Below the pieces are notes generated by a model. The model was not told the DNA's origin. It was given only the letters and a program-made list of their open reading frames with translations, and did no database searches. A stretch of 64,000 nucleotides of DNA from Rosenbergiella australiborealis (lineage in GTDB: Bacteria > Pseudomonadota > Gammaproteobacteria > Enterobacterales > Enterobacteriaceae), in NCBI RefSeq assembly GCF_018494035.1, contig NZ_JABBFO010000007.1, forward strand, positions 62,001 through 126,000, in the 5' to 3' direction. Each line of letters opens with the position of its first letter. Within the stretch, counting starts at the first letter, position 1. Made by a program: the position numbers and the translations under genes. Below are positions 32,711 to 42,068 of the stretch, one piece after another.

Positions 32711-33618
32711 TGCCAGCGAGTGAGTCTTTATTTCAGCGCTGTGAGGACTATTTAAGATTTTTACGAGTAGAGCGGCAGCTTAGCCCATTGACCATTACTA
32801 ATTATCAACGGCAGCTACAGGTAATTTGTCAATTTTTTGAATCAACCTCTTTAGGATCATGGCAGCAACTTACCCCTGTGCTGATTCGCGCTATGGCGGC
32901 AAAATCACGTCGAGACGGTCTCAAGGCGGCCAGTCTTGCCTTACGGCTCTCCGCGCTACGGAGTTTCTTAGATTGGCAAGTTTCGCAGGGCTTGTTACCT
33001 GCAAATCCTGCCAAGGGAATAGCAACCCCTCGTGCTGCACGTCCGCTACCTAAAAATATCGACGTTGACTCCGTGGATCAGTTGTTAGCCATTGATCTAC
33101 AAGATCCCCTCTCTGTACGTGATCGAACGATGTTGGAAGTCATGTATGGCGGTGGCTTACGTCTTTCCGAATTAGTGAATTTAGATTGCCAACACCTTGA
33201 GTTAGAATCCGGTGAAGTGTGGGTGATGGGAAAAGGCAGTAAAGAGCGTCGTTTACCTATAGGTAAAACGGCGGTTGAGTGGTTAGTCCGCTGGCTTGAA
33301 ATGCGGGAGCTATTCTTACCTGAAGATAATGCAGTATTTATCTCGCAACAAGGTCGACGCATCTCGACGCGTAATGTTCAAAAACGTTTTGCACAGTGGG
33401 GCGTATTGCAGGGGATAAATACTCATATTCATCCGCATAAGCTGCGCCACTCTTTTGCGACGCATATGTTAGAATCGAGTGGTGATTTACGTGCGGTACA
33501 AGAACTGTTGGGTCATGCAAATCTTTCGACGACGCAGATCTATACTCACTTAGACTTTCAGCATCTTGCCTCGGTTTATGATGCAGCTCATCCCCGCGCA
33601 AAACGAGGAAAATCCTAA
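32707..33618 (+). CDS. xerC: Site-specific tyrosine recombinase XerC
   Basis: Works with XerD at dif to resolve chromosome dimers. 303 aa. N-terminal SAM-like core-binding domain (residues 8-95), then the catalytic domain with Arg152, Lys176, His244, Arg247, His270 and nucleophile Tyr279 ([36 protein letters not shown]). Start is one of two tandem ATG codons at 32707/32710, overlapping the yigA stop. Confidence 0.95.
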   Translation: MMPASESLFQRCEDYLRFLRVERQLSPLTITNYQRQLQVICQFFESTSLGSWQQLTPVLIRAMAAKSRRDGLKAASLALRLSALRSFLDWQVSQGLLPANPAKGIATPRAARPLPKNIDVDSVDQLLAIDLQDPLSVRDRTMLEVMYGGGLRLSELVNLDCQHLELESGEVWVMGKGSKERRLPIGKTAVEWLVRWLEMRELFLPEDNAVFISQQGRRISTRNVQKRFAQWGVLQGINTHIHPHKLRHSFATHMLESSGDLRAVQELLGHANLSTTQIYTHLDFQHLASVYDAAHPRAKRGKS

Positions 33619-34334
33619 TGCGTTTTTATCGACCCCTTCATCGACCTCAGGCGATAACGTTCGATTTAGATGATACGCTCTATGATAATCGACAAGTTAT
33701 CCTCACAACCGTTGAGAAAACACATCAGGCGCTACAGGCATGGCATCCCCGGCTCGCCCACGTCACCCATGACGATTATAACCGTGTTCGTTTAACGCTT
33801 GAACAGCATCATCCCACTATCATTCATGATATGACTGCGTGGCGTTATGCGACTCTCGTCCAATTGATGCAGAACGTAGGCCTAAGTGATGTGGATGCTA
33901 AGCGCGGCGCGGAACAGGTGATGGCCGTTTTCCACCAGTGGCGCAGTGCCGTGGAGATTCCGTGCATGACTCATCAAGTCCTGGCTGAGCTATCGGCAAA
34001 AGTCCCTTTAGTCGCTATCACGAATGGTAATGCCGACGCGAGCCAATTAGGCATCGCTCAGTACTTTGCGCTTATCTTACGTGCTGGACCAGATGGTCGG
34101 GCAAAACCTTCTGCCGATCTTTATCAGATCGCAGCGAATACGCTAAATATGCACCCTGCAAAGATTTTACATGTCGGCGATGATCTTATCACTGATATCC
34201 AAGGGGCATTGGTGGCGGGTTATCAAGCTTGCTGGATCAACGACCGTCAACAGGATCTCCTCACTGCTCGTTCTGCGCGATTGGTTCCTCATCTTGAAAT
34301 TTCACGGTTGGATTCACTGACCAGCTTGCTATAA
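33618..34334 (+). CDS. yigB: HAD-family flavin mononucleotide phosphatase YigB
   Basis: 238 aa HAD hydrolase. Motif I is ITFDLDDTLYDN with the nucleophile Asp, motif II AITNGNAD, motif III KPSADLYQIA and motif IV HVGDDLITDIQGA. E. coli YigB dephosphorylates FMN and the riboflavin precursor 5-amino-6-(5-phosphoribitylamino)uracil. Starts at the xerC stop (TAATG). Confidence 0.93.
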   Translation: MRFYRPLHRPQAITFDLDDTLYDNRQVILTTVEKTHQALQAWHPRLAHVTHDDYNRVRLTLEQHHPTIIHDMTAWRYATLVQLMQNVGLSDVDAKRGAEQVMAVFHQWRSAVEIPCMTHQVLAELSAKVPLVAITNGNADASQLGIAQYFALILRAGPDGRAKPSADLYQIAANTLNMHPAKILHVGDDLITDIQGALVAGYQACWINDRQQDLLTARSARLVPHLEISRLDSLTSLL

Positions 34335-34353
34335 TGGCTGTAAATATATACAG
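34308..34353 (+). promoter_or_regulatory. uvrD promoter with LexA (SOS) box
   Basis: -35 TTGGAT (34308-34313) and -10 TATAAT (34330-34335) are 16 bp apart. CTGTAAATATATACAG (34338-34353) is a near-perfect LexA box: CTGT and ACAG half-ends 8 bp apart with an AT-rich centre. It lies just downstream of the -10, so LexA would block transcription, as at E. coli uvrD. Confidence 0.9.
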
Positions 34354-34380
34354 CCTCCTCTTACTTATGCAACGGTGCTT

Positions 34381-36543
34381 ATGGACGTTTCTGAACTGCT
34401 TGACGGCTTAAATGATAAACAGCGCGAGGCGGTAGCCGCTCCGCGGAGTAACTTATTGGTTCTAGCTGGTGCAGGCAGTGGTAAGACGCGAGTATTAGTC
34501 CATCGTATTGCATGGCTTCTGACTGTTGAACGTTGTTCACCTCATTCAATTATGGCGGTCACCTTTACGAATAAAGCCGCGGCAGAAATGCGACATCGTA
34601 TTGAAGAGGTCGTTGGCACTAGCCAAGGCGGAATGTGGATTGGTACGTTCCACGGTTTGGCGCATCGCTTGCTTCGCGCCCATCCTCTTGATGCCGGCTT
34701 ACCTGCTGATTTTCAAATTCTCGACAGTGAAGATCAATTACGTCTTTTAAAACGACTGCTTAAAGCTCTCAATTTAGATGATAAGCAGTGGCCAGCTCGT
34801 CAAGCCATGTGGTACATCAATGGGAAAAAAGACGAAGGGCTACGTCCAAAACATATCGACAGTTACGGTAATCCCGTTGAGCAGACGTGGCTTTCTGTCT
34901 ATCAAGCCTATCAAGAGGCGTGTGACCGCGCCGGTTTGGTGGATTTTGCCGAGCTATTACTGCGAGCTCATGAGCTCTGGCTGAATAAGCCCCATCTTCT
35001 CAATCACTACCGTGAGCGTTTTACCAATCTTCTAGTCGACGAGTTCCAAGATACCAACAATATCCAATATGCATGGATTCGGATGCTCGCTGGCGACAGC
35101 AGTAAAGTCATGATTGTGGGGGATGATGACCAGTCGATCTATGGATGGCGAGGCGCACAAGTAGAAAATATTCAACGATTTTTGAACGATTTTCCCGGGG
35201 CACAGACCATTCGGTTGGAACAAAATTACCGCTCAACACGTAATATTTTACAAGCTGCAAATATTTTAATTGCGAACAATGCGGGGCGATTGGGTAAAGA
35301 GTTATGGACAGAAGATGATTCTGGAGAGCCGATTTCACTGTACTGTGCGTTTAATGAACTTGATGAGTCACGCTTCGTGGTTAACCGTATTCGTCACTGG
35401 CATGAACAGGGGGGAGCACTTGCTGATTGCGCGATCCTTTATCGTAGTAATGCCCAGTCCCGTGTATTGGAAGAATCACTGCTACAAAGTGCGCTACCTT
35501 ATCGTATCTATGGCGGCATGCGCTTCTTTGAACGTCAGGAAATTAAAGACTCTTTGGCCTACTTACGATTAATGGCAAATCGTAACGATGATGCCGCTTT
35601 TGAACGCGTGGTTAACACGCCTACCCGTGGAATTGGCGATCGTACACTGGATGTGGTGCGACAATTTGCCCGTGATCGGCAGTTAACGCTCTGGCAAAGT
35701 GCTCGTGAATTGTTGCAAGAGAAAGCGTTAGCTGGGCGTGCCGCGTCATCATTACAACGTTTTATTGAGCTTATTGAATCGCTGGTTTACGAGACCAGTG
35801 AAATGCCCCTCCATGTTCAAACTGACCGGGTAATCAAAGACTCCGGGTTGTGGATCATGTATGAGCAGGAGAAGGGAGAAAAAGGTCAAGCACGTATTGA
35901 GAACCTTGAAGAGTTAGTTACGGCAACGCGCCAGTTTAGCTATCAAGATGAAAATGAAGATTTAATGCCGTTACAAGCCTTCCTTTCACACGCCGCACTG
36001 GAAGCCGGTGAAGGACAAGCAGATAAATGGCAAGATGCCGTGCAGTTAATGACTTTACACTCAGCAAAAGGATTGGAGTTTAGTCAGGTCTTCATTGTGG
36101 GGATGGAAGAGGGGATGTTCCCGAGTCAAATGTCGATTGAAGAGACTGGGCGTTTAGAAGAGGAACGGCGCTTAGCGTATGTCGGTGTCACCCGAGCGAT
36201 GAAAAAACTTACCTTAACTTGGGCGGAGAGCCGTCGTCTTTATGGTAAAGAGGTGAGTCATCGTCCTTCACGATTTATTGGTGAACTTCCTGAGGAGTGC
36301 GTAGAAGAAGTCAGATCGCGGGCAACGATCACTCGCCCTGTGGATACTAAGCGTATGGGGGCTCCGGTTATTACTAATGATAGTGGGTGGAGCCTTGGGC
36401 AACGCGTTCGCCATACGAAGTTCGGAGAAGGCACAATTATTAATCTTGAAGGTAGCGGTGAGCATTGTCGTTTACAAATTGCCTTTCAAGGGCAAGGCGT
36501 GAAATGGCTTGTTGCAGCTTATGCACGTTTAGAAACAGTTTAA
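34381..36543 (+). CDS. uvrD: DNA helicase II UvrD
   Basis: SF1A 3'-5' helicase for nucleotide excision and methyl-directed mismatch repair, 720 aa as in E. coli. Walker A AGAGSGKT at 29-36, [62 protein letters not shown]; the C-terminal RNA-polymerase-binding Tudor domain has LGQRVRHTKFGEGTI. Start ATG 34381 by family alignment; the frame has another start two codons upstream. Confidence 0.97.
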   Translation: MDVSELLDGLNDKQREAVAAPRSNLLVLAGAGSGKTRVLVHRIAWLLTVERCSPHSIMAVTFTNKAAAEMRHRIEEVVGTSQGGMWIGTFHGLAHRLLRAHPLDAGLPADFQILDSEDQLRLLKRLLKALNLDDKQWPARQAMWYINGKKDEGLRPKHIDSYGNPVEQTWLSVYQAYQEACDRAGLVDFAELLLRAHELWLNKPHLLNHYRERFTNLLVDEFQDTNNIQYAWIRMLAGDSSKVMIVGDDDQSIYGWRGAQVENIQRFLNDFPGAQTIRLEQNYRSTRNILQAANILIANNAGRLGKELWTEDDSGEPISLYCAFNELDESRFVVNRIRHWHEQGGALADCAILYRSNAQSRVLEESLLQSALPYRIYGGMRFFERQEIKDSLAYLRLMANRNDDAAFERVVNTPTRGIGDRTLDVVRQFARDRQLTLWQSARELLQEKALAGRAASSLQRFIELIESLVYETSEMPLHVQTDRVIKDSGLWIMYEQEKGEKGQARIENLEELVTATRQFSYQDENEDLMPLQAFLSHAALEAGEGQADKWQDAVQLMTLHSAKGLEFSQVFIVGMEEGMFPSQMSIEETGRLEEERRLAYVGVTRAMKKLTLTWAESRRLYGKEVSHRPSRFIGELPEECVEEVRSRATITRPVDTKRMGAPVITNDSGWSLGQRVRHTKFGEGTIINLEGSGEHCRLQIAFQGQGVKWLVAAYARLETV

Positions 36544-36616
36544 TGCTTACGGTTCTTGACGATATTTTCGTCTCAGCGTAACATGCGCCCACTATAATTC
36601 TTAGAGGACAAAGACC

Positions 36617-36673
36617 TTGGACACACCCAGTCGATGCTGGATCAACTTCCTGCTTAACAGGAAAAAAGGCTAA
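36617..36673 (+). CDS. corL: corL-like leader peptide in the corA 5' leader
   Basis: A short frame of 18 codons beginning with TTG 36617 and preceded by AGAGG about 9 nt upstream: MDTPSRCWINFLLNRKKG. It sits in the 318-nt untranslated region between uvrD and corA. In Salmonella a short leader frame named corL controls Rho-dependent termination before corA; position and form fit, but I rely on memory for that comparison. Its stop codon overlaps one arm of an alternative leader hairpin. Confidence 0.55.
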   Translation: MDTPSRCWINFLLNRKKG

Positions 36674-36715
36674 GGTTACCTCTCTTTTGACCGGTAAACC
36701 TAGCTGTTTACCGGT
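36673..36715 (+). promoter_or_regulatory. corA leader hairpin with competing pairing
   Basis: A perfect 10-bp stem (ACCGGTAAAC at 36690-36699 and GTTTACCGGT at 36706-36715) with a 6-nt loop. The first arm can alternatively pair with AGGTTACC at 36673-36680, which begins at the corL-like stop codon. The two structures exclude each other, as expected of an attenuator. No T run follows, which favours a Rho-dependent rather than intrinsic mechanism. Confidence 0.6.
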
Positions 36716-36861
36716 GATTATTTCCCGTCATCATGATCATCAGCACTGATATTTTCACAATCTGTGAGCCTCGTGTTCGAGTATAGCTAAACGACTCGTT
36801 TTAACCGATGAGTGTTGGCTTTGTCTTGTCCCTGCCGATAAGCAAGGGGAGTCATACTGCT

Positions 36862-37812
36862 ATGTTGAGTGCATTCAAACTTGAAGAAAATCGCTTGGGC
36901 CGGATGGAACCAGAAGAGAGCAACACCGCGCTTTCTAATGCCGTCTGGGTTGATCTCATTGAGCCAGATGAAGATGAACGCGATCTGGTACAACAAACAC
37001 TCGGTCAAGGTTTGGCGACTCGACCAGAACTTGAAGATATTGAAGCCTCTGCACGTTTCTTTGAAGATGAAGATGGTTTGCATATTCACTCCTTCTTTTT
37101 TTACGAAGATGCTGATGATCACGCAGGTAATGCCACGGTTGCATTCACCATTCGTGACGGCCGCCTATTCACGTTACGTGAACGCGAACTCCCTGCTTTC
37201 CGCCTTTATCGTATGCGCGCGCGCAGTCAAACCCTGGTCGATGGGAATGTGTTTGAGGTATTGCTTGATCTATTTGAGACAAAAATCGAGCAGCTCGCGG
37301 ATGAGATCGAAAACATCTACAGTGCATTAGAAAAATTGAGCCGTGTGATTATGGAAGGTCAACAAGGCGAAGAATATGACGAAGCACTCTCTCGCTTGGC
37401 AGAACTTGAGGATATTGGTTGGAAAGTACGCCTTTGCTTGATGGATACCCAGCGGGCATTGAACTTTTTAATCCGCAAAGCACGCCTTCCGGCTAATCAA
37501 CTCGAACAGGCTCGCGAAGTATTGCGTGATATTGATTCTCTCTTACCGCATAACGAATCTTTATTTCAAAAAGTTAACTTTTTGATGCAAGCGGCAATGG
37601 GTTTTATCAGCATAGAACAGAACCGTATTATTAAAATCTTCTCAGTAGTTTCAGTCGTCTTCCTACCGCCAACGCTGGTGGCATCAAGCTACGGTATGAA
37701 CTTCGAGTATATGCCAGAGCTGAAATGGGCATTTGGTTACCCTGGTGCAATTTTATTGATGATCCTTGCAGGGTTAGCTCCTTACCTTTACTTCAAGCGT
37801 AAAAACTGGCTA
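36862..37812 (+). CDS. corA: Magnesium/cobalt/nickel channel CorA
   Basis: Main constitutive Mg2+ uptake channel, a homopentamer in the inner membrane; 316 aa as in E. coli. A large cytoplasmic domain ([51 protein letters not shown]), long stalk helix, then two membrane segments at the C-terminus with the GMN selectivity signature ([13 protein letters not shown]) between them and the basic tail YFKRKNWL. Start ATG 36862 with GGGGA upstream; the stop codon directly follows this range at 37813-37815. Expression probably depends on the leader. Confidence 0.97.
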
Positions 37813-37825
37813 TAACCTCTTCTTT

Positions 37826-37847
37826 CGGCGCCTTTGGCGCCGTTTTC
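37826..37847 (+). terminator. Rho-independent terminator after corA
   Basis: CGGCGCC-TTT-GGCGCCG stem-loop (7 bp) followed by TTTTC, 11 nt after the corA stop. Confidence 0.85.
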
Positions 37848-38161
37848 TTATCTAAAGCGTAAAAATCCATAATAGCGAATACAGGATTATTTTTACTGCT
37901 TATTGCCATTAGTGAAATTCCTTTCTCATTTTTCATCAATAAAAGATGAGTTAAATTAAAGATTAAAAGACTAGCTCTCTGAGTGTTTGTTTTTAAAGTT
38001 ATGATTTAAAACATTTTTATTTTTAGATGCCATGCGAAACAGTATTATTTGTCAAAAAAATGTCACTAATTAATATTTTTTAATTCATATATTTACAAAA
38101 GGAAACGCTTAATTACGAATAGATGTGTAGAGTACTCCCTACACACTAGGGAGATAATATT
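37848..38161. other. AT-rich intergenic region, no gene seen
   Basis: About 310 bases between the corA terminator and the small exported protein. It is clearly AT-rich (many runs of T and A) and contains no frame with coding character. A short inverted repeat (TGTGTAG/CTACACA, about 38123-38145) precedes the ribosome binding site AGGGAGA of the next gene. In E. coli yigF, yigG, rarD and yigI occupy the corA-pldA interval; none is here. Confidence 0.5.
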
Positions 38162-38398
38162 ATGAAAAAAATAACCATCGCAATGCTTGCTTTACTTGCA
38201 CTACCAGCTATCACTTCTGCAAAAAGTGTCTCTGTTACTGATCTTTCAGTACAAGGCGCTGAAAATAAAATTATGAAAATCGCAGAAATGCATGGAGCGG
38301 AATATACCATCACCGGAGCAAGTTCAGGTAACTTCGTACGGATGACAGCTATTCTGCACAATATCGAAGATATTTCTGGTCTAGGTCGTAAAAACTAA
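38162..38398 (+). CDS. Small exported DUF1471 (BhsA/McbA/YdgH-like) protein
   Basis: 78 aa with a cleavable signal peptide (MKKITIAMLALLALPAITSA, then KS). The mature part is about 58 residues with AEMHGAEYTITGASSGNFVRMTAIL, resembling the DUF1471 core of BhsA/McbA, small periplasmic stress and biofilm proteins with many paralogues in enterobacteria. AGGGAGA 11 nt upstream of the ATG is a strong ribosome binding site. A terminator directly follows, so it is transcribed alone. The family call rests on a short motif. Confidence 0.65.
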   Translation: MKKITIAMLALLALPAITSAKSVSVTDLSVQGAENKIMKIAEMHGAEYTITGASSGNFVRMTAILHNIEDISGLGRKN

Positions 38399-38410
38399 TG
38401 ATAGCCGTAT

Positions 38411-38445
38411 AAGGGTGATAGGAAGCTATCATCCTTCTGTTTTTT
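38411..38445 (+). terminator. Rho-independent terminator after the DUF1471 gene
   Basis: An 11-bp stem (AAGGGTGATAG/CTATCATCCTT with one G-T pair) closed by GAAG and followed by CTGTTTTTT. Confidence 0.9.
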
Positions 38446-38688
38446 GATAACCGTTTCACTTTTTACCTCGTCCCTTTTGTCTCCACCTTTCCCCTGAACG
38501 CTTAGCCTGCCTAAAACTAGACTTCCTTTAAAAACGTCCCAGAATCAGCATTCGCTCGAGTATGTTGTCATTTATCATCATATTCTTCTGTCATAAAAAG
38601 CAATTTCAGGTCAAAATTACGCCTTTGGTACAGCCTTTTCATAGCCAATTTAGGCTACTTTATTTAATGACAGGTGATAGGGATAACT

Positions 38689-39567
38689 ATGCAACGAAAG
38701 TGTTTAGTGTTGGCCGCAGTGCTGGGATTACCTCTGGTAGCTCATGCAGAAAGTGGATATGACGTTGGTGTACAAAATAATTCGCCAGTACCTGGCAGCA
38801 TTATTTCTAATCTATTACATAAATATGATAATGCTTTTGTCTTGTATCCTTATGAAGATAACTACGTTTTATATACCTACACTAGTAACATTAACAAAAC
38901 GGCTATTGAAAGCTATGACTGGGCGAGCAATGCACGTAAAGATGAGCTGAAATTCCAACTGAGTCTCGCTTTCCCTATTTGGCGTGGCATTTTAGGCGAC
39001 AACTCTGTCTTAGCCGCCTCCTATACTCAACGTGCATGGTGGCAGATCTCAAACAGTAAAGAGTCTTCTCCCTTCCGTGAAACTAACTATGAACCGCAAC
39101 TTTTTGTGGGCTGGGCGACCGATTATTCATTGGGAGACTGGACGCTGCGAGATGTGGAAACCGGTTTAAACCATGAGTCGAACGGACGCAGTGACCCTAC
39201 CTCTCGTAGCTGGAACAGAGCCTACCTGCGTTTAATGGCGGAAAATGGTAATATGACTGCCGAAATTAAACCTTGGGTTCGCCTCGATACTGGCGGCGGT
39301 GATGATGATAATCCGGATATCATCCGATACATGGGGCATTATCGTGCGAAATTAGGATATAAGTGGGGCGAAAGCGTGTTCAGTGTTGAAGGTCAATATA
39401 ACTGGACGTCTGGATACGGTGGTGCACAGCTTGGTTGGAGCTATCCTATCACTCGTAACGTCAGATTTTATACCCAGCTTTACAGTGGTTATGGCGAATC
39501 GATGATCGATTATAATCATCGCCAAACTCGAATCGGTATTGGTCTAACCCTTAATGATGTTCTCTGA
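38689..39567 (+). CDS. pldA: Outer membrane phospholipase A (OMPLA)
   Basis: Calcium-dependent outer membrane phospholipase that removes surface-exposed phospholipids; 292 aa including a 20-residue signal peptide ending AHA. The catalytic triad His162, Ser164 and Asn176 (NHESNGRSDPTSRSWNR) corresponds to mature 142/144/156 of E. coli. Alternating beta-barrel strands continue to the end; final residue is Leu rather than the usual aromatic. Start ATG 38689 with AGGGA upstream; the frame begins five codons earlier. Confidence 0.95.
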   Translation: MQRKCLVLAAVLGLPLVAHAESGYDVGVQNNSPVPGSIISNLLHKYDNAFVLYPYEDNYVLYTYTSNINKTAIESYDWASNARKDELKFQLSLAFPIWRGILGDNSVLAASYTQRAWWQISNSKESSPFRETNYEPQLFVGWATDYSLGDWTLRDVETGLNHESNGRSDPTSRSWNRAYLRLMAENGNMTAEIKPWVRLDTGGGDDDNPDIIRYMGHYRAKLGYKWGESVFSVEGQYNWTSGYGGAQLGWSYPITRNVRFYTQLYSGYGESMIDYNHRQTRIGIGLTLNDVL

Positions 39568-39582
39568 TATAACAGGTAGCTT

Positions 39583-41406
39583 GTGGCAACATTGGTAGAA
39601 GCGGGCCAGGAAACTGAGGCAATCCAGATATTGCAGGAAACGTTTGGTTACCAGCAGTTCCGGCCCGGTCAAGACAGTATTATACAAGCGGCGATTGCTG
39701 GGCAAGACTGTCTTGTCGTGATGCCTACCGGTGGGGGTAAGTCACTCTGTTATCAAATTCCCGCGTTAGTGCAAAATGGCCTAACGCTGGTAGTTTCTCC
39801 GTTAATCTCCTTGATGAAAGATCAAGTCGATCAGCTTCGTGCTAATGGCGTGAATGCGGAAAGTCTTAACTCGAGTCAGCCGAGAGAGCTGCAACAGCAG
39901 ATTTTTCAAGCCTGTCGTCGCGGGGAGATTAAGCTCCTTTATGTCGCGCCTGAACGCTTAATGATGGAGAGTTTTCTCGATACATTAAGTGAGTGGCAGC
40001 CAGCGATGATCGCGGTTGATGAAGCCCACTGTATCTCGCAATGGGGCCATGACTTTCGGCCGGAATACGGTGCAATTGGCCGTCTAAGAGAACGATTCCC
40101 GCACTTACCCATTATGGCGTTGACGGCTACGGCAGATAGCACGACCCGTCACGACATTTTGCAACGCCTTCAATTAAAAAATCCTTTTATTCAAATTAGT
40201 AGTTTTGATCGGCCTAATATCCGCTATACCTTAGTGGACAAATACAAACCTACCGATCAACTACTGACCTATTTACGTGATCAGCGTGGTAAATGCGGCA
40301 TTATCTACTGCAACAGTCGGGCTAAGGTTGAAGATACCACAGCGCGGTTACAAAGCCGTGGATGGCGTGTCGGTGCTTACCATGCAGGATTAGACGCTGA
40401 TGAACGTGCGCGGGTACAAGAAGCCTTCCAACGCGACGATTTACATATTGTCGTGGCGACGGTAGCGTTCGGTATGGGAATTAATAAACCTAATGTTCGT
40501 TTTGTTTTCCATATGGATATTCCGCGTAACATTGAATCTTACTACCAAGAAACCGGACGAGCAGGGCGAGATGGACTCCCCGCTGAGGCGATGATGTTGT
40601 ATGACCCTGCGGATATGGGATGGTTACGCCGTTGTCTGGACGAGAAAAGCCCGGGGGTCAGTCAAGATATTGAACGACATAAGCTGAATGCGATGGGGGC
40701 TTTTGCTGAGGCTCAGACCTGTAGACGTTTGGTCTTATTGAACTACTTTGGTGAAAATCGTCAAGCAGCATGCGGTAACTGCGATATCTGTCTAGATCCT
40801 CCCCGCCGTTATGATGGCCTCGTTGATGCACAAAAAGCGCTATCGACGATTTATCGAGTCGGACAACGCTTTGGAATGGGGTATATCGTTGAAGTATTAC
40901 GCGGTGCGGCCAACCAGCGTATTAAAGAATTTGGCCATGATAAGCTTCCCGTTTATGCCATCGGCCGTGACCAAAGCCATGAGCACTGGGTCAATGTCCT
41001 ACGGCAACTTATCCATCTTGGGTTGGTGACACAAAATATCAGCCAACACTCGGCGCTGCAATTGACCGAGAGTGCGAGGCCGGTATTGCGTGGTGAATTA
41101 CCCTTGCAGCTCGCCGTACCCCGGATCATTGTAACTAAAACTCGCCCTATGACGAGCCGCATATCTGGCGGTAACTATGATAAAAAACTCTTTGCTAAAT
41201 TACGTAAGTTACGAAAAGCAATCGCTGATGAAGAAAACATTCCCCCTTACGTTGTTTTCAACGATGCAACATTGATTGAACTGTCAGAAATTCAACCGCA
41301 TTCACCTTCAGAAATGTTGGGAATTAACGGTATCGGTCAGCGAAAGCTGGAACGATTTGGGCGTCCTTTTATGCAGTTGATCAAGCAGCATGTGGATGAA
41401 GAATAA
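39583..41406 (+). CDS. recQ: ATP-dependent DNA helicase RecQ
   Basis: 3'-5' SF2 helicase of the RecF recombination pathway, 607 aa. FGYQQFRPGQ (motif 0), MPTGGGKSLCYQIP (Walker A), DEAHCISQWGHDFRPEY (DEAH), ALTATAD, YYQETGRAGRDGLPAEA, the zinc-binding cysteines (CRRLVLLNYFGE, CGNCDICLDPP), the winged helix and a C-terminal HRDC domain (LRKLRKAIADEENIPPYVVF). Start is GTG 39583, 15 nt after pldA. Confidence 0.96.
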   Translation: MATLVEAGQETEAIQILQETFGYQQFRPGQDSIIQAAIAGQDCLVVMPTGGGKSLCYQIPALVQNGLTLVVSPLISLMKDQVDQLRANGVNAESLNSSQPRELQQQIFQACRRGEIKLLYVAPERLMMESFLDTLSEWQPAMIAVDEAHCISQWGHDFRPEYGAIGRLRERFPHLPIMALTATADSTTRHDILQRLQLKNPFIQISSFDRPNIRYTLVDKYKPTDQLLTYLRDQRGKCGIIYCNSRAKVEDTTARLQSRGWRVGAYHAGLDADERARVQEAFQRDDLHIVVATVAFGMGINKPNVRFVFHMDIPRNIESYYQETGRAGRDGLPAEAMMLYDPADMGWLRRCLDEKSPGVSQDIERHKLNAMGAFAEAQTCRRLVLLNYFGENRQAACGNCDICLDPPRRYDGLVDAQKALSTIYRVGQRFGMGYIVEVLRGAANQRIKEFGHDKLPVYAIGRDQSHEHWVNVLRQLIHLGLVTQNISQHSALQLTESARPVLRGELPLQLAVPRIIVTKTRPMTSRISGGNYDKKLFAKLRKLRKAIADEENIPPYVVFNDATLIELSEIQPHSPSEMLGINGIGQRKLERFGRPFMQLIKQHVDEE

Positions 41407-41442
41407 CGTTGTACTCTATGTCTATTACTCAAAGGAGTTTTT

Positions 41443-42066
41443 ATGATTACTCTGTTTCTTACCGTTGCGCTGGTACAGATTGTTGCGCTGGCGAGCCCCG
41501 GTCCGGACTTTTTCTTTATCTCACAAACGGCGGCCAGCCAATCTCGACGCGACGCATTTAAAGGGGTCATGGGAATTACTCTCGCCGTTGCTATTTGGGC
41601 GGCAGTGGCTCTCTTAGGGCTCAATATATTGTTGAAAAAAATGGCGTGGTTACACCAACTGATCCTATGGGCGGGTGGGGCATATCTGACATGGATGGGG
41701 ATACAAATGCTTCGCTCAGCATGCCAAACTCGAACATCTAGCAGTGAGCAGACGACAGTGGTACCAACAAGCCGCAAGAAAAATACCTTTATACGCGGTT
41801 TACTGACTAATCTTTCCAACCCTAAGGCTATTATCTATTTTGGTAGCATCTTTTCCCTCATTGTCGGTAACGACGTCAGTAATGTGACTCGTACTGCAAT
41901 CTTTATCCTTATTGTTGCAGAAACACTGATTTGGTTCAGCTTAGTCGCTACACTCTTCTCGCTACCGTGGATGAAGGCGAAATATCAACAGTTAGCTAAA
42001 TGGATTGATGGTGTGGCGGGAACTCTATTTGTCGCATTTGGTTTACATCTTATCTTTTCTCGCTAA
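41443..42066 (+). CDS. rhtC: Threonine efflux protein RhtC (LysE family)
   Basis: Inner membrane amino acid exporter, 207 aa with about six hydrophobic segments. LysE signatures: LASPGPDFFFISQTA near residue 17 and GLLTNLSNPKAIIYFGSIFSL in the middle. AAAGGAG precedes the ATG. In E. coli rhtB follows; here pldB follows directly after 2 nt, so rhtB is absent from this place. Confidence 0.92.
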   Translation: MITLFLTVALVQIVALASPGPDFFFISQTAASQSRRDAFKGVMGITLAVAIWAAVALLGLNILLKKMAWLHQLILWAGGAYLTWMGIQMLRSACQTRTSSSEQTTVVPTSRKKNTFIRGLLTNLSNPKAIIYFGSIFSLIVGNDVSNVTRTAIFILIVAETLIWFSLVATLFSLPWMKAKYQQLAKWIDGVAGTLFVAFGLHLIFSR

Positions 42067-42068
42067 CG

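Noticed and set aside
38562-38762. 66-codon plus-strand frame overlapping the pldA start
   Set aside because: Shadow of the pldA upstream region; composition is not coding and it runs into the real signal peptide in another frame.
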